Positions 34,851-45,115 of a stretch of 64,000 nt of DNA are shown here, piece after piece; position 1 is the stretch's first letter; the number at the start of each line of letters is the position of its first letter. Position numbers and translations under genes: made by a program. The DNA is taken from NCBI GenBank assembly GCA_017541365.1, contig JAFXZF010000049.1:1-64000 (forward strand), written 5' to 3'. The notes beneath the pieces are model-generated. The model made no database searches. It had not been told where the DNA came from and saw nothing but the letters and a program-made list of their open reading frames with translations. Source of the DNA: Prevotella sp. Lineage in GTDB: Bacteria; Bacteroidota; Bacteroidia; Bacteroidales; Bacteroidaceae.

Positions 34851-36656
34851 TTATGATTGCACTTTATCTATCCAGCCCTGTATGTCGTCAACAGAAGGTT
34901 TCTGCATGTCGAGTTTGTACTTCTTTACTATATCGCCAATCTTCTGTTGCAATCCCTGTGCCTTCTCGTCTTTTATGTTCTGAACCATATTGAAACCAGC
35001 CTTTCTCAGTACAGGCACCCACTCCTCGCTGACACCTATCTCAGCCCATTCAGCCTTGCTGCTCTGAGGAGTCTTAGCTTCAGGTTTCATCTGTGGGAAG
35101 AGCATGACCTCGCCGATGGCAAACTTGCCTGTCAGCAGCATCACGAGTCGGTCGATGCCTATGCCTATGCCAAATGTAGGAGGCATGCCATACTGCAGGG
35201 CACGCAGGAAGTCCTGGTCGATAATCATCGCCTCATCGTCACCCTTGTCAGCAAGTTTCATCTGCTCGATGAAGCGCTCCTCCTGGTCTATAGGGTCATT
35301 GAGCTCTGAGTAGGCGTTGGCAAGTTCCTTACCATTGACCATAAGCTCGAAGCGCTCTGTCAGTCCAGGTTTAGAACGGTGCATCTTGGTGAGTGGTGAC
35401 ATCTCGACAGGATAGTCGGTGATGAAGGTTGGCTGTATGAATGTTCCCTCACAGGTCTCGCCAAATATCTCGTCAATGAGTTTGCCCTTGCCCATCGTCT
35501 CGTCCACCTCTATGCCGAGTTTCTTGGCTACCTCGCGTATCTCGTCCTCTGTCATAGGATAGAGGTCATAGCCCGTCTTCTCCTTGATAGCATCGAGGAT
35601 AGGCAGACGGCGGAATGGAGCACGGAAGGATATCACCTTGTCGTCAATCTCTACTTCCGGTTTGCCATTGACGGCAGTACATATCTGCTCCAGCATCTTC
35701 TCTGTGAAGCCCATACCCCAGTTGAGGTCCTTGTAACTCACATAGAGTTCCATACAGGTAAACTCAGGGTTGTGGGTCTTGTCCATGCCCTCATTGCGGA
35801 AATTCTTGCCCATCTCATAGACACCCTCGAAGCCACCTACGATGAGGCGCTTGAGGTATAGCTCTGTAGCGATACGCATATACATATCCTGATTGAGAGC
35901 ATTGAAGTGAGTCATGAAAGGGCGTGCAGTGGCTCCGCCAGGGATATTCTGCAGTATCGGGGTATCAACCTCAGTGTAGCCTGCACCATCGAGTATGCTA
36001 CGCAGTGTACGTATGATAGTAGCACGCTTGAGGAAGGTCTCCTTCACGCCCTCGTTGACTACGAGGTCCACATAGCGCTGACGATAGCGTAGCTCGGGGT
36101 CGTCAAACTTATCGTATGCCACACCGTCCTTGTACTTCACGATAGGCAGTGGCTTGAGTGACTTGCTGAGGAGGGTGAGTGACTTAGCATGAACAGATAT
36201 CTCACCCGTCTTGGTACGGAATACAAAACCCTTGACGCCGATGAAGTCGCCGATATCAAGGAGTTTCTTGAACACCTTATTATAATAGTCCTTATCCTCA
36301 CCAGGACAGAGTTCGTCACGCTGCACATACACCTGTATGCGGCCCTTAGAGTCTTGTATCTCGGCAAAGCCCGCCTTGCCCATGATACGGCGTGACATCA
36401 TACGTCCAGCTATGCTCACCACGCGAGAGTTGGCCTCTGTAGCCTTGACGCGTACTGGAGTGCCCTCTTCGTCCATCAAGGTGTTGCCATTGTCATCCAG
36501 TTCGTATGGGAGGTCCTCAAAGTTTTCTACTATCTCTGTAGAATAGGCATCGACGGGATACTCCGCTGCTGGGTATGGTTCGATACCCATATTGCGTAAT
36601 TCCTGAAGGCTCTCTCTGCGTCCTATCTCTTGTTCTGAAAGTTCAAGTATGTTCAT
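34851..36656 (-). CDS. lysS: Lysyl-tRNA synthetase, class II
   Basis: 601 aa. An N-terminal OB-fold anticodon-binding domain is followed by class II motifs: motif 2 [20 protein letters not shown] near residue 267 and motif 3 [15 protein letters not shown] near 497. After motif 3 there is a helical extension of about 90 residues ([20 protein letters not shown]...), which I believe is common in Bacteroidota LysRS. It heads a transcript with gpsA and the receiver gene. Confidence 0.95.
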   Translation of the reverse strand: MNILELSEQEIGRRESLQELRNMGIEPYPAAEYPVDAYSTEIVENFEDLPYELDDNGNTLMDEEGTPVRVKATEANSRVVSIAGRMMSRRIMGKAGFAEIQDSKGRIQVYVQRDELCPGEDKDYYNKVFKKLLDIGDFIGVKGFVFRTKTGEISVHAKSLTLLSKSLKPLPIVKYKDGVAYDKFDDPELRYRQRYVDLVVNEGVKETFLKRATIIRTLRSILDGAGYTEVDTPILQNIPGGATARPFMTHFNALNQDMYMRIATELYLKRLIVGGFEGVYEMGKNFRNEGMDKTHNPEFTCMELYVSYKDLNWGMGFTEKMLEQICTAVNGKPEVEIDDKVISFRAPFRRLPILDAIKEKTGYDLYPMTEDEIREVAKKLGIEVDETMGKGKLIDEIFGETCEGTFIQPTFITDYPVEMSPLTKMHRSKPGLTERFELMVNGKELANAYSELNDPIDQEERFIEQMKLADKGDDEAMIIDQDFLRALQYGMPPTFGIGIGIDRLVMLLTGKFAIGEVMLFPQMKPEAKTPQSSKAEWAEIGVSEEWVPVLRKAGFNMVQNIKDEKAQGLQQKIGDIVKKYKLDMQKPSVDDIQGWIDKVQS

Positions 36657-36712
36657 CCGTTGTAATATTTTATTCTATGAAAAGTGCTTTATACTAAATA
36701 TTATTCTGTCTG

Positions 36713-36720
36713 CAAAGTTA
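36713..36720 (-). promoter_or_regulatory. Candidate -7 box for lysS
   Basis: The minus strand reads TAACTTTG, 57 bases before the lysS start; the -33 element is unclear. Confidence 0.5.
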
Positions 36721-36768
36721 ATCATAAAATTTGATATAGCGAAACATTTGCATGAAAAAGTCGTACCG

Positions 36769-39027
36769 CTAAAACATATCGGAGAGTCGCTTAATGTCCT
36801 GTTCCTCACCCACTATCCACAGGATATCGCCGGGTTTGAAAAGGTACAGTGGCGATACGGTGGTGAGATTTTCCTGCCCTTCCTCCAGTCCTACAAGCAT
36901 GCAGTTGTACTTATCACGCAACTGTGAGGTGATGAGCGACTTACCGTCAAATGGGCAGAAGGGGGTGATGGCAAAACGTCGCAGCTGCATCTCATGGATG
37001 CCAAACTCGGTGGGTTCGGGGTACTGCTCCTCCTGTAGGGTGGCATTGCAGGCAGCCAACTGCGCATCGGAGCCTATGACGGTGAGTTGGTCGTAAGGGA
37101 AGATGATATCATCGCCAGAGGGGATATTGATCTTGCGATTGCCACGCATGATACTGCTCACATGGATACCGAAACGCTGTGCCAGACGCAGTTCGCCGAG
37201 ACTCTTGCCTGCCCACATGGAGTCTTGCGGTATATCGATGACGGCGATGTGGATATCACGGTCGAGCAGTTTGCCCTCAAAGAGCGGTCGCTTCTTGCCC
37301 GTGGCACGTGCTGCGAGGTCTTTGGACTGCAGATTCTGCAGGAAGAGACGTTCCATCTTGATGCTGCTGTGCTTGATACTACGGGAGTATATCATCAGTA
37401 TGACAACACACAGTGCCGCACAAAGCATGAGAGCATTGGAGAGGTGCGTGAGATGGCTGAAGATATAGCACACATACGCCATAGCAAGTGCTACACGTGC
37501 TATGACGGTAAAGGTGAGCGGTGCACGATTGTGACGGCTGCCTATCCACAGGGCCCGAAACTCCTCGCTGCGTGTCTTTTTCATCACCATAGCACGCAGG
37601 AAGGGTGCGATAAGCATCAGCGTGATAGCAGCACAGAGCAGGTCAGCCCACTTGACAGGCAAGAGCGACTCAAGGAAGGGTTCGCCGATGGTGAGCATAA
37701 TAATAATTATCGCACTCGACAGGACGCAATACACCAACGTATTGACAGCCATCTGCGTGAGCAACGGCCGCCAGTAGCTCTGTGAGTGGTCGTAGCCTAA
37801 GGGGGCGATGTCGGAAATCTTGTTGATACGGCTTATCCAAGCCTTGGGCAGTGAACGCTCCAATATGTTATACACCGGCACGGCACCTCGCATCATATAC
37901 GGAGTAGAGAAAGTGGTGATGACTGACACTGTCACAACGACAGGATAGAGGAAATCACTGATAATGCCCAACCCCAGTCCCAATGATGCTATGATAAAGG
38001 CAAACTCACCTATCTGAGCCATCGAGAAGCCACAACGCATGGCAGTCTTTAGCGGTTGTCCTGACAGCAAGAAGCCAAAAGTGCCGAAGATGCTCTGTCC
38101 AAATATGATGGCAAGGGTGATAATGACGATGGTGAACCACTGTTCTGCCACCACATGGATATCAACCAACATGCCGACAGAGACAAAGAATATGGCACCA
38201 AAGAGATTCTTGACGGGTGCGACAACACGTTCTATCTTCTTTGCCTCGATAGTCTCAGCAAGTATGCTACCCATGACAAAGGAGCCAAAGGCTGAACTGA
38301 AGCCTACCATGGAAGCGCATACCGCCATGGCGCAACACAGTGCGAGAGCGACGATGAGCAGTACTTCGTCATTGATAAGTCGGCGTACCCTGCGCAGGAA
38401 TATGGGAATGAAGAACAGTCCCACCACAAACCACAGGACAAGGAAAAAGACTATGTCGAACAGCGACGACAGCATGCTGCCTCCACCTACTGCCTCATCG
38501 CCCTTGGCTATGGTGGTGAGCACAACCATCATGACGATGGCGAGGATATCCTCCAATATGAGCACACTCATGACGAGCGAGGCAAACTGCTGCTGTTTCA
38601 ATCCCAGATCATCAAATGCCTTGTAGATGATAGTGGTGGACGACATAGCAAGCATACCTGCAAGAAATAGGGCATTCATCTGTGACCAGCCCTGAAACTC
38701 TGCCACTATGATGCCTATCGTCATCATAGAGAATATGATGGTAAGTGCCGCTATGATGGGTGCCATACCCATCTTTAGTATCTTCTTGATGGAGAAATCC
38801 AGACCTAAGGCAAAGAGGAGGAACATCACACCGATTTCAGCCCAAGTCTCGATGTTTTCATGGTCTGTGACGCTCATGGTAATGGGGAGATTTGGCGAGA
38901 TAATAAAACCCGCCATGATATAACCCAATACGAGCGGTTGCTTGAGTTTCTTGAATATCAACGTCACAACACCTGCTGTGACGAGTATCAGTGCTAAGTC
39001 TCTTACTAACGAAGGGATATCTGACAT
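36769..39027 (-). CDS. CPA2 cation/proton antiporter with C-terminal TrkA_C domains
   Basis: 752 aa. Residues 1-390 are a Na+/H+ exchanger domain ([47 protein letters not shown]), with about four further membrane segments up to residue 560. Two TrkA_C folds follow ([20 protein letters not shown] near 625, and a final one near 690-750). This is the KefB/RosB-like arrangement; the lack of a full TrkA_N domain distinguishes it from KefC. Its first 22 bases overlap the end of pepT, so translation is probably coupled. Confidence 0.88.
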   Translation of the reverse strand: MSDIPSLVRDLALILVTAGVVTLIFKKLKQPLVLGYIMAGFIISPNLPITMSVTDHENIETWAEIGVMFLLFALGLDFSIKKILKMGMAPIIAALTIIFSMMTIGIIVAEFQGWSQMNALFLAGMLAMSSTTIIYKAFDDLGLKQQQFASLVMSVLILEDILAIVMMVVLTTIAKGDEAVGGGSMLSSLFDIVFFLVLWFVVGLFFIPIFLRRVRRLINDEVLLIVALALCCAMAVCASMVGFSSAFGSFVMGSILAETIEAKKIERVVAPVKNLFGAIFFVSVGMLVDIHVVAEQWFTIVIITLAIIFGQSIFGTFGFLLSGQPLKTAMRCGFSMAQIGEFAFIIASLGLGLGIISDFLYPVVVTVSVITTFSTPYMMRGAVPVYNILERSLPKAWISRINKISDIAPLGYDHSQSYWRPLLTQMAVNTLVYCVLSSAIIIIMLTIGEPFLESLLPVKWADLLCAAITLMLIAPFLRAMVMKKTRSEEFRALWIGSRHNRAPLTFTVIARVALAMAYVCYIFSHLTHLSNALMLCAALCVVILMIYSRSIKHSSIKMERLFLQNLQSKDLAARATGKKRPLFEGKLLDRDIHIAVIDIPQDSMWAGKSLGELRLAQRFGIHVSSIMRGNRKINIPSGDDIIFPYDQLTVIGSDAQLAACNATLQEEQYPEPTEFGIHEMQLRRFAITPFCPFDGKSLITSQLRDKYNCMLVGLEEGQENLTTVSPLYLFKPGDILWIVGEEQDIKRLSDMF

Positions 39028-40247
39028 ATATTGACAATTGTTTGTACTGACTTTTCCATCACCTGAAGAGATACAAACTCATGAGGGCCATGAAAATTTA
39101 CTGCGCCAGTGAAAAGATTTGGGCAAGGCAGTCCCTTGAATGACAGCTGCGCTCCGTCGGTACCTCCACGTATAGGTTGCACACGAGGTGTCACGCCAGC
39201 CTCCTGCATAGCCTGCCGAGCGATATCGACGATATGCATCACAGGTGTTATCTTCTCAAGCATGTTGTAATACTGGTCAGCTATCACCACCTGGCATACC
39301 TCATCGCCATACTTAGTGCGGATCTTGGTTGCCACCTCATTGATATAAGCCTTTCGCTCCTCGAAGTGCTTACGGTCATGGTCACGCAGAATATAGTTGA
39401 GTGTAGCCTTCTCGCATCCCCCCTCCATAGCGATGAGATGATAGAAACCCTCATAGCCCTCGGTGGTCTCGGGGGTCTCAGCGGCAGGCATCATGGAAGC
39501 AAACTCCATCGCTATGCGTGCCGCATTGAGCATCTTGCCCTTCGCATAGCCAGGGTGCACGCTGACGCCCTTGAAATGTATCTTGACAGAAGCAGCATTG
39601 AAATTTTCATACTCCAACTCGCCAAGGTCACCGCCATCGATGGTATAGGCGTAGTCACAGCCAAAGGATGCGACGTCGAAGTGGTGAGCACCCATGCCAA
39701 TCTCCTCATCAGGATTAAAGGCGATGCGTATGGTGCCATGCTCTATCTCAGGATGATCACGCAGGTAACACATAGCCTGCATAATCTCCGCTATGCCTGC
39801 CTTATCATCGGCACCAAGCAGAGTAGTGCCATCTGTCACTATCAGGTCTTCACCTATATGCGACAACAACTCAGGAAAGGTATGCGGACTACTCACGATA
39901 CCTGGTGACAACACTATATCGCCACCGTCGTAGGCATGCACGATACGTGCCTTGACACCACAACCCGAACAATCGGGCGAGGTGTCGTAGTGAGCGATAA
40001 AACCAATGGTGGGTCCCTCTATATTCCCCTTAGAGGAGGACTTTTTTATGTTGGCAGTTGCCAACAAGGTGCCATATAGATAGCCCTTGCCATCGAGTAC
40101 AACATCATGAAGCCCTTCAGCTATCATCTCGTCACGCAGAAATTGCGCGAAGACGAGTTGCTTCGCGGTGCTTGGTACCGTCGAGGTATTCTCACTTGAC
40201 TGGGTATCAAACTGCGTATAACGTATAAATCGCTCGCTTAAAGTCAT
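39006..40247 (-). CDS. pepT: Peptidase T (aminotripeptidase)
   Basis: 413-aa M20 metallopeptidase that removes the N-terminal residue of tripeptides. Zinc ligands are seen in [11 protein letters not shown] near residue 87, [13 protein letters not shown] near 143, [16 protein letters not shown] near 178, and [15 protein letters not shown] near 360. The segment before the first motif carries an insertion ([13 protein letters not shown]) encoded by an imperfect palindrome at about 40016-40065, where relatives are shorter. It lies 2 bases after recA. Confidence 0.93.
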   Translation of the reverse strand: MTLSERFIRYTQFDTQSSENTSTVPSTAKQLVFAQFLRDEMIAEGLHDVVLDGKGYLYGTLLATANIKKSSSKGNIEGPTIGFIAHYDTSPDCSGCGVKARIVHAYDGGDIVLSPGIVSSPHTFPELLSHIGEDLIVTDGTTLLGADDKAGIAEIMQAMCYLRDHPEIEHGTIRIAFNPDEEIGMGAHHFDVASFGCDYAYTIDGGDLGELEYENFNAASVKIHFKGVSVHPGYAKGKMLNAARIAMEFASMMPAAETPETTEGYEGFYHLIAMEGGCEKATLNYILRDHDRKHFEERKAYINEVATKIRTKYGDEVCQVVIADQYYNMLEKITPVMHIVDIARQAMQEAGVTPRVQPIRGGTDGAQLSFKGLPCPNLFTGAVNFHGPHEFVSLQVMEKSVQTIVNICQISLR

Positions 40248-40249
40248 TA

Positions 40250-41254
40250 TTACTGCTGCTGACTGAGAGCCTCATGCACCTTTGCCTCCAGTTCTTCGCA
40301 CAACTCAGGATTGTCCTTCAGCAGTGCGAGTACTGCTTCACGTCCCTGTGCCAACTTAGACTCTCCGTATGAGAACCAAGAACCTGACTTCTTCACGATA
40401 TTCTTGTCAACGGCGATATCAAGTATCTCACCGACCTTTGATATACCCGTGCCAAACATGATGTCAAACTCGCACTTACGGAATGGAGGCGCCACCTTGT
40501 TCTTCACAATCTTCACCTTGGTGAGTTTGCCGATGATATCATCCCCCTCCTTAATAGGAGTAGAAGGACGTACGTCGATACGTACAGAAGCGTAGAACTT
40601 CAGGGCATTACCACCAGTAGTTGTCTCAGGATTGCCAAACATGACGCCTATCTTCTCACGCAACTGGTTGATAAAGATACACGTAGTATTGGTTTTAGAT
40701 ATTGTCGAGGTGAGCTTACGCAGAGCCTGTGACATCAGTCGTGCCTGCAAGCCAACCTTGTTGTCACCCATGTCGCCCTCTATCTCAGCCTTTGGAGTAA
40801 GCGCTGCCACAGAGTCGATGACGATGATATCCACTGCAGCACTTGAGATGAGCTGGTCGGCTATCTGCAATGCCTGCTCACCATTGTCTGGCTGTGAGAT
40901 AAGCAACTCGTCAACGTCAACGTTAAGATTGGCAGCATAGAAACGGTCGAAGGCATGCTCGGCATCAATAAATGCCGCTATGCCGCCCTGCTTCTGAGCC
41001 TCAGCTATTGCGTGAAGAGCCAGTGTTGTCTTACCTGAAGACTCTGGACCATAAATCTCAATAATACGTCCTTTGGGATATCCACCCACACCGAGTGCGA
41101 TATCAAGTCCTAAGGAACCAGAGGGGATAACATCGACTTTTTCCACATTTTCCTCACCCATCTTCATGATTGAGCCCTTACCAAAGTCTTTCTCTATCTT
41201 TGCCATTGCAGCCTGCAATGCTTTCAGCTTGTCTGCTTTATTTTCGTTTGCCAT
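40250..41254 (-). CDS. recA: Recombinase RecA
   Basis: 334 aa. Walker [10 protein letters not shown] at residues 69-77, the catalytic glutamate of the [10 protein letters not shown] loop near 99, Walker [13 protein letters not shown] near 143, and the L2 loop with [11 protein letters not shown] near 215 are intact. The acidic C-terminal tail is short. No LexA-type box is evident upstream. It sits between carboxyspermidine dehydrogenase and pepT on one strand. Confidence 0.97.
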   Translation of the reverse strand: MANENKADKLKALQAAMAKIEKDFGKGSIMKMGEENVEKVDVIPSGSLGLDIALGVGGYPKGRIIEIYGPESSGKTTLALHAIAEAQKQGGIAAFIDAEHAFDRFYAANLNVDVDELLISQPDNGEQALQIADQLISSAAVDIIVIDSVAALTPKAEIEGDMGDNKVGLQARLMSQALRKLTSTISKTNTTCIFINQLREKIGVMFGNPETTTGGNALKFYASVRIDVRPSTPIKEGDDIIGKLTKVKIVKNKVAPPFRKCEFDIMFGTGISKVGEILDIAVDKNIVKKSGSWFSYGESKLAQGREAVLALLKDNPELCEELEAKVHEALSQQQ

Positions 41255-41321
41255 TGTTTTTATAATTGAAAATTGAATATTATAATCTGAGTTCTATTAT
41301 CTTTTATCTCTCATCTCTTAA

Positions 41322-42566
41322 CTACAACTCCAGGTCTCCATCAAACACCTCATGCCAAGGGAGTCCCTGTATGTTAAGCTGCTCCATAAATGGGTCTGGG
41401 TCAAAATCTTCTACGTTCCACACACCTGGTTTCTTCCACAAACCCTTGAAAAACATCATGGCTCCAATCATGGCTGGCACACCAGTGGTGTAGCTTACTC
41501 CCTGCATACCTGTCTCCTCGTATGCCTCCTGGTGCTTGCAGTTGTTATAAACGTAGTAGGTAAGTTCCTTACCATCCTTGACACCACGAATACGGCAACC
41601 TATACTTGTCTCGCCATCGTAGTTTTCTCCCAAGTCCTGTGGGTTAGGCAGCACAGCCTTGAGAAACTGCAATGGTACTATCTTCACCTTAACCTTATTG
41701 TCTGGGTCGTCAGCCAGAGGAGCCTCATACTCTATCTCATCGATACGGCTCATACCAAGATTCTGTATGCAGTCGAGGTATGTGAGGTACTGCTGGCCAA
41801 AAGTCATCCAGAAGCGTGCCTGCTTGATGGTGGGATAATTCTTTACCAATGACTCCAACTCCTCATGGTGCATTAAGTATGACTCACGTGGACCGATATT
41901 GGGGTATGTCAATGCCTTGTGTATCTCGAGAGGTTCTGTCTCTATCCACTCACCATCCTTGTAGTACAGTCCCTTCTGTGTTATCTCGCGAATGTTGATT
42001 TCAGGATTGAAGTTTGTGGCAAAAGCCTTATGGTGGTTGCCAGCATTGCAATCGACGATATCGAGGTAGTGTATCTCATCAAAATGATGCTTCGCAGCAT
42101 AGGCAGTATATATGCCCGATACTCCTGGGTCAAAACCGCAACCGAGAATGGCTGTCAGTCCTGCCTCCTCAAAGCGCTGCTTATATGCCCACTGCCATGA
42201 ATACTCAAAATGAGCCTCATCCTTGGGTTCGTAGTTCGCCGTATCAAGATAGTTTACTCCACATGCCAGGCAAGCCTCCATGATGGTAAGATCCTGATAA
42301 GGCAGTGCAAGGTTGACACACAACTCGGGCTTAAACTCGTTGAACAGAACCTTAATCTGCTCCACGTCATCAGCATCCACCTGTGCCGTGTACAGGTTTA
42401 TCGTTCCCTTGTAGTTTCTTGCCTTTATGGCATCAACCAGTGCGTCGCATTTCTCCTTGCGGCGGCTTGCTATCATAAAGTCTGTAAAGACATCGCTGTT
42501 TTGTGCTATTTTGTGTGCAGCCACGGTGGCTACGCCACCTGCACCAATCATCAGTACTCTTGACAT
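41322..42566 (-). CDS. Carboxynorspermidine/carboxyspermidine dehydrogenase
   Basis: 414 aa from the ATG at 42566 (MSRVLMIGAGGVATVAAHK); a weaker start four codons upstream exists. A saccharopine-dehydrogenase fold enzyme with the NAD(P) loop IGAGGVATV at residues 7-15 and NYLDTANYEP near 105. Homologues join putrescine and aspartate semialdehyde to carboxyspermidine, the substrate of NspC (encoded at 11764-12951). Residues such as LGCGFDPGVSG near 140 match that group better than lysine-forming saccharopine dehydrogenases. Confidence 0.87.
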   Translation of the reverse strand: MSRVLMIGAGGVATVAAHKIAQNSDVFTDFMIASRRKEKCDALVDAIKARNYKGTINLYTAQVDADDVEQIKVLFNEFKPELCVNLALPYQDLTIMEACLACGVNYLDTANYEPKDEAHFEYSWQWAYKQRFEEAGLTAILGCGFDPGVSGIYTAYAAKHHFDEIHYLDIVDCNAGNHHKAFATNFNPEINIREITQKGLYYKDGEWIETEPLEIHKALTYPNIGPRESYLMHHEELESLVKNYPTIKQARFWMTFGQQYLTYLDCIQNLGMSRIDEIEYEAPLADDPDNKVKVKIVPLQFLKAVLPNPQDLGENYDGETSIGCRIRGVKDGKELTYYVYNNCKHQEAYEETGMQGVSYTTGVPAMIGAMMFFKGLWKKPGVWNVEDFDPDPFMEQLNIQGLPWHEVFDGDLEL

Positions 42567-42605
42567 AATTCTATACAATTATAAATTTTGAACTCTTTTG
42601 AACCC

Positions 42606-43430
42606 TTACTGCGCCATAGCCTTCTGCTGTGCTTCCTTGTTAGCCTCCATCGCATTGAGCTTTCTATGGAATCCGTAGCGCACTCCATGTTGCATGAGGA
42701 CGAGAGAGTCTTCGCTGAGACTTATCAGGTCGAGTGTATCCATGGAGAAAGTCTGCTTTTGTGGCTCTGCCGAACCATGCATTACATTGTCACCTGAGAT
42801 GAGTACGAGACGTCCGTTGAGCATGTACCACTTCATATAGTTCTTTACTTCCGGATATATCACTGGCGAGTCATCCTCCAAGGAGTTGGAACGCATGATG
42901 CGTCCTACGGCACGCGCCACATGGCTTCTTTTCAGCGTAAAACCATATTCGCGAGCTATCATAAAGTTATTCTTTATGGAGTCGTCAATGTGTGCCATCA
43001 TACGGCGCTGTGCCCTTCTCGACATATTTTGAAGCTCCTTCATCACTGGCATGACGGGGTATGTCCACGTTCCCTTCAATTCGTCAAGATTTACCACCAT
43101 CGTCGCCTCGGTGCTGTCCTCTGGATCGCGCATCACACCAACCCAGTCGCCTATCTCGGGTTTGCCTATTATGCGGTGATTTTCCTTTGCGTCAATAGTG
43201 CTGATGGTGATGGGCTCACCGTGGAACGGCCAGATGACGATGACAGAGTCTGAAGTACCATCGCATGACAATCCGTAAAGCATGGAGTCGCCAACGATTT
43301 CCGGAGTGGAGTCATCGACGAGTACATCCTCATCATCTATCTTCTCTGCACTCTTGTGACAGCTTCCCATGCCCATCGCTATCATGACAATAACGACGAA
43401 ACAGAGTATGTGAAAATGTTTGTTCATCAC
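42606..43430 (-). CDS. Putative lipoprotein of unknown function
   Basis: 274 aa. An N-terminal signal with lipobox MGMGSC places the lipid-bearing cysteine at residue 24; the following residues are acidic (KIDDEDVLVDD). Residues 50-130 are beta-rich (DSVIVIWPFHGEPITIST, GKPEIGDWVGVM), possibly lipocalin-like, followed by a helical basic stretch (MSRRAQRRMMAHIDDSIKN) and another strand-rich part. I do not recognise a family. The unusual four-copy dyad array at 43465-43546 lies 35 bases before its start and may control it. Confidence 0.75.
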   Translation of the reverse strand: MMNKHFHILCFVVIVMIAMGMGSCHKSAEKIDDEDVLVDDSTPEIVGDSMLYGLSCDGTSDSVIVIWPFHGEPITISTIDAKENHRIIGKPEIGDWVGVMRDPEDSTEATMVVNLDELKGTWTYPVMPVMKELQNMSRRAQRRMMAHIDDSIKNNFMIAREYGFTLKRSHVARAVGRIMRSNSLEDDSPVIYPEVKNYMKWYMLNGRLVLISGDNVMHGSAEPQKQTFSMDTLDLISLSEDSLVLMQHGVRYGFHRKLNAMEANKEAQQKAMAQ

Positions 43431-43464
43431 TGTTGTTTTTATTGAGTAAATCCCTTTGTTTTGG

Positions 43465-43546
43465 AAAAGGTATCCTTTTAGGGGCTAAAACATATCCTTT
43501 TTGAGGCTAAAAGATATCCTTTTGGGGGGCCAAAAGATATCCTTTT
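43465..43546. repeat. Four-copy array of near-palindromic 15-base units
   Basis: Cores are AAAAGGTATCCTTTT (43465), AAAACATATCCTTTT (43487), AAAAGATATCCTTTT (43509) and AAAAGATATCCTTTT (43532), with periods of 22, 22 and 23 bases. Spacers of 7-8 bases are G-rich with GGCT or GGCC. Each core is almost the 16-base palindrome AAAAGGATATCCTTTT. It lies between queF and the lipoprotein gene. Confidence 0.93.
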
Positions 43547-43597
43547 CTAAGCACCATCGTAAACCATTGATTATACGATACTTAGGAATCACATCGT

Positions 43598-44089
43598 TTA
43601 TTTGGATTCCAAGCGTCTCAGGGCCATCTGCTCATACCTCGTTCCAGGACGTCCGTAGTTGGCATAGGGATATATCGAAATACCTCCACGTGGTAGGAAC
43701 AGACCTGTCACCTCTATATACTTCGGATCCATCAGTTTGATGAGATCTTTCATTATGATATTCACGCAGTCCTCATGAAAGTCACCGTGATTGCGGAAAG
43801 AGAAGAGGTATAGTTTGAGGCTCTTGCTCTCCACCATCCTTTTGTCGGGGATATACATTATCTTTATCTCCGCAAAGTCCGGCTGACCTGTGATAGGACA
43901 AAGCGAGGTAAACTCCGGACAGTTAAACTGCACCCAGTAGTCATTGTCGGGATGCATATTCTGAAAGGTCTCCAACACCTCCGGCGCATAGTTGCTGTGG
44001 TAGTTTGTTTCCTTGCCAAGCAACTGCAGTCCGTCCTTTGCCCTGTCACTGACAGGCTTCGTGGCATTATTTACAGAGTCGTTGTGCAT
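43598..44089 (-). CDS. queF: NADPH-dependent 7-cyano-7-deazaguanine (preQ0) reductase
   Basis: 163-aa unimodular QueF, which reduces preQ0 to preQ1 in queuosine synthesis. The catalytic cysteine is C64 in [16 protein letters not shown] with the partner aspartate D71, and the NADPH motif [20 protein letters not shown] follows near residue 88. No queuosine partner gene or preQ1 riboswitch is visible in the window. It lies 3 bases after the DUF5606 gene. Confidence 0.95.
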   Translation of the reverse strand: MHNDSVNNATKPVSDRAKDGLQLLGKETNYHSNYAPEVLETFQNMHPDNDYWVQFNCPEFTSLCPITGQPDFAEIKIMYIPDKRMVESKSLKLYLFSFRNHGDFHEDCVNIIMKDLIKLMDPKYIEVTGLFLPRGGISIYPYANYGRPGTRYEQMALRRLESK

Positions 44090-44092
44090 AGT

Positions 44093-44527
44093 TTATTCCT
44101 CACGGTCGTCTATATTGTCACCGTTAGTTGGCTTGAGATCCTCCTCAAAGTTTATTCCCGCATCAATGAGGATGTTGTACCACTGTATGAGTTTTTTCAC
44201 ATCAGAGGGGTGCACGCGGTCACGGTCAAAGGTAGGCAGGAACTTAGCGAAGTACTCAAAGAGTTCATCACCGCTTGCCTTCTTGAAGTTGATACTTGCC
44301 TGCTTGCCACCCTCCATATCACGCAGTGCTATGAGGATTTCTCCCAATGGCTTGTCCTCCTCATCGGTGTACATGGCGATGTCGCCGAGAGATGTCACAC
44401 GGTCACTTGCGAATGCTGGCATACGCTTATGGTCTGTGATATTCTCAACTATCAGTGTGCCTTTACCTCGTGATACGAGTTCGTAAAGTCCAGGTTTGCC
44501 AGAAATGGCCAAAATTGTCTTGCTCAT
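44093..44527 (-). CDS. DUF5606 domain protein
   Basis: 144 aa. The start SKTILAISGKPGLYELVSRGKGTLIVE and the SLGDIAMYTDE segment match the Bacteroidota-specific DUF5606 family of unknown function, an SH3-like beta-barrel part followed by a helical part (residues 85-130) with a conserved DVKKLIQWYN-like stretch. It lies between coaE and queF on the same strand, an arrangement I believe is common in Bacteroidales. Confidence 0.83.
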   Translation of the reverse strand: MSKTILAISGKPGLYELVSRGKGTLIVENITDHKRMPAFASDRVTSLGDIAMYTDEEDKPLGEILIALRDMEGGKQASINFKKASGDELFEYFAKFLPTFDRDRVHPSDVKKLIQWYNILIDAGINFEEDLKPTNGDNIDDREE

Positions 44528-44553
44528 ATTATATTCTATTTAGTATCTTTTAA

Positions 44554-45108
44554 TCAGAAATTATGAATTATCTCGTCTATCTGTTTCTTGAGGTCTGCCT
44601 TGCCATCGTTGACTATGACGTAGTCGGCACGTCTTGCCACCTCCTGTTGGTCAGCTTGTCCGTCAACCCACTGCGCAGCCTTATCGTAAGTGATACCGTC
44701 ACGTTCCATGATGCGCTGGATGCGCACCTCTCGCGGTGCAGTGACAGCGATTATCTCATCGACATACTGATTGAGATTTGCCTCGTATATTATAGCACAC
44801 TCCATCCATTGCATGCCCGAAGCATAGAAATCATCCATGACGGCAGGATGCACTATGGCGTTGATGGCGCGTTTGTTTGCCTCCGATGCCAACAGAAACT
44901 CTGTCACAGCAGCAGTATTGTAACGTTTGCCTATGTATGTCTGTGGACCTATGAGGTCTATGAGTTTACGTCTGATGACCGGCGAGGTATTGATGAGATG
45001 CCTGGCAGCCTTGTCACAGTCGTAGATTGCTATACCCTGTGCCCTGAGCATGTCACATACATATGACTTACCCGATCCTATGCCACCTGTTATACAATAT
45101 CGTCTCAT
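44554..45108 (-). CDS. coaE: Dephospho-CoA kinase
   Basis: 184 aa. It phosphorylates dephospho-CoA, the last step of CoA synthesis. Walker A GGIGSGKS at residues 8-15, the DCDKAARHL substrate motif near 34 and the lid segment APREVRIQRIMERDG near 124 are present. The length is slightly short of the usual 195-205 residues. It is 7 bases after the YbbR-like gene. Confidence 0.93.
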   Translation of the reverse strand: MRRYCITGGIGSGKSYVCDMLRAQGIAIYDCDKAARHLINTSPVIRRKLIDLIGPQTYIGKRYNTAAVTEFLLASEANKRAINAIVHPAVMDDFYASGMQWMECAIIYEANLNQYVDEIIAVTAPREVRIQRIMERDGITYDKAAQWVDGQADQQEVARRADYVIVNDGKADLKKQIDEIIHNF

Positions 45109-45115
45109 GGGGAGT

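Noticed and set aside
43465..43546. CRISPR array
   Set aside because: Spacers are only 7-8 bases and similar to each other, and no cas genes are present.
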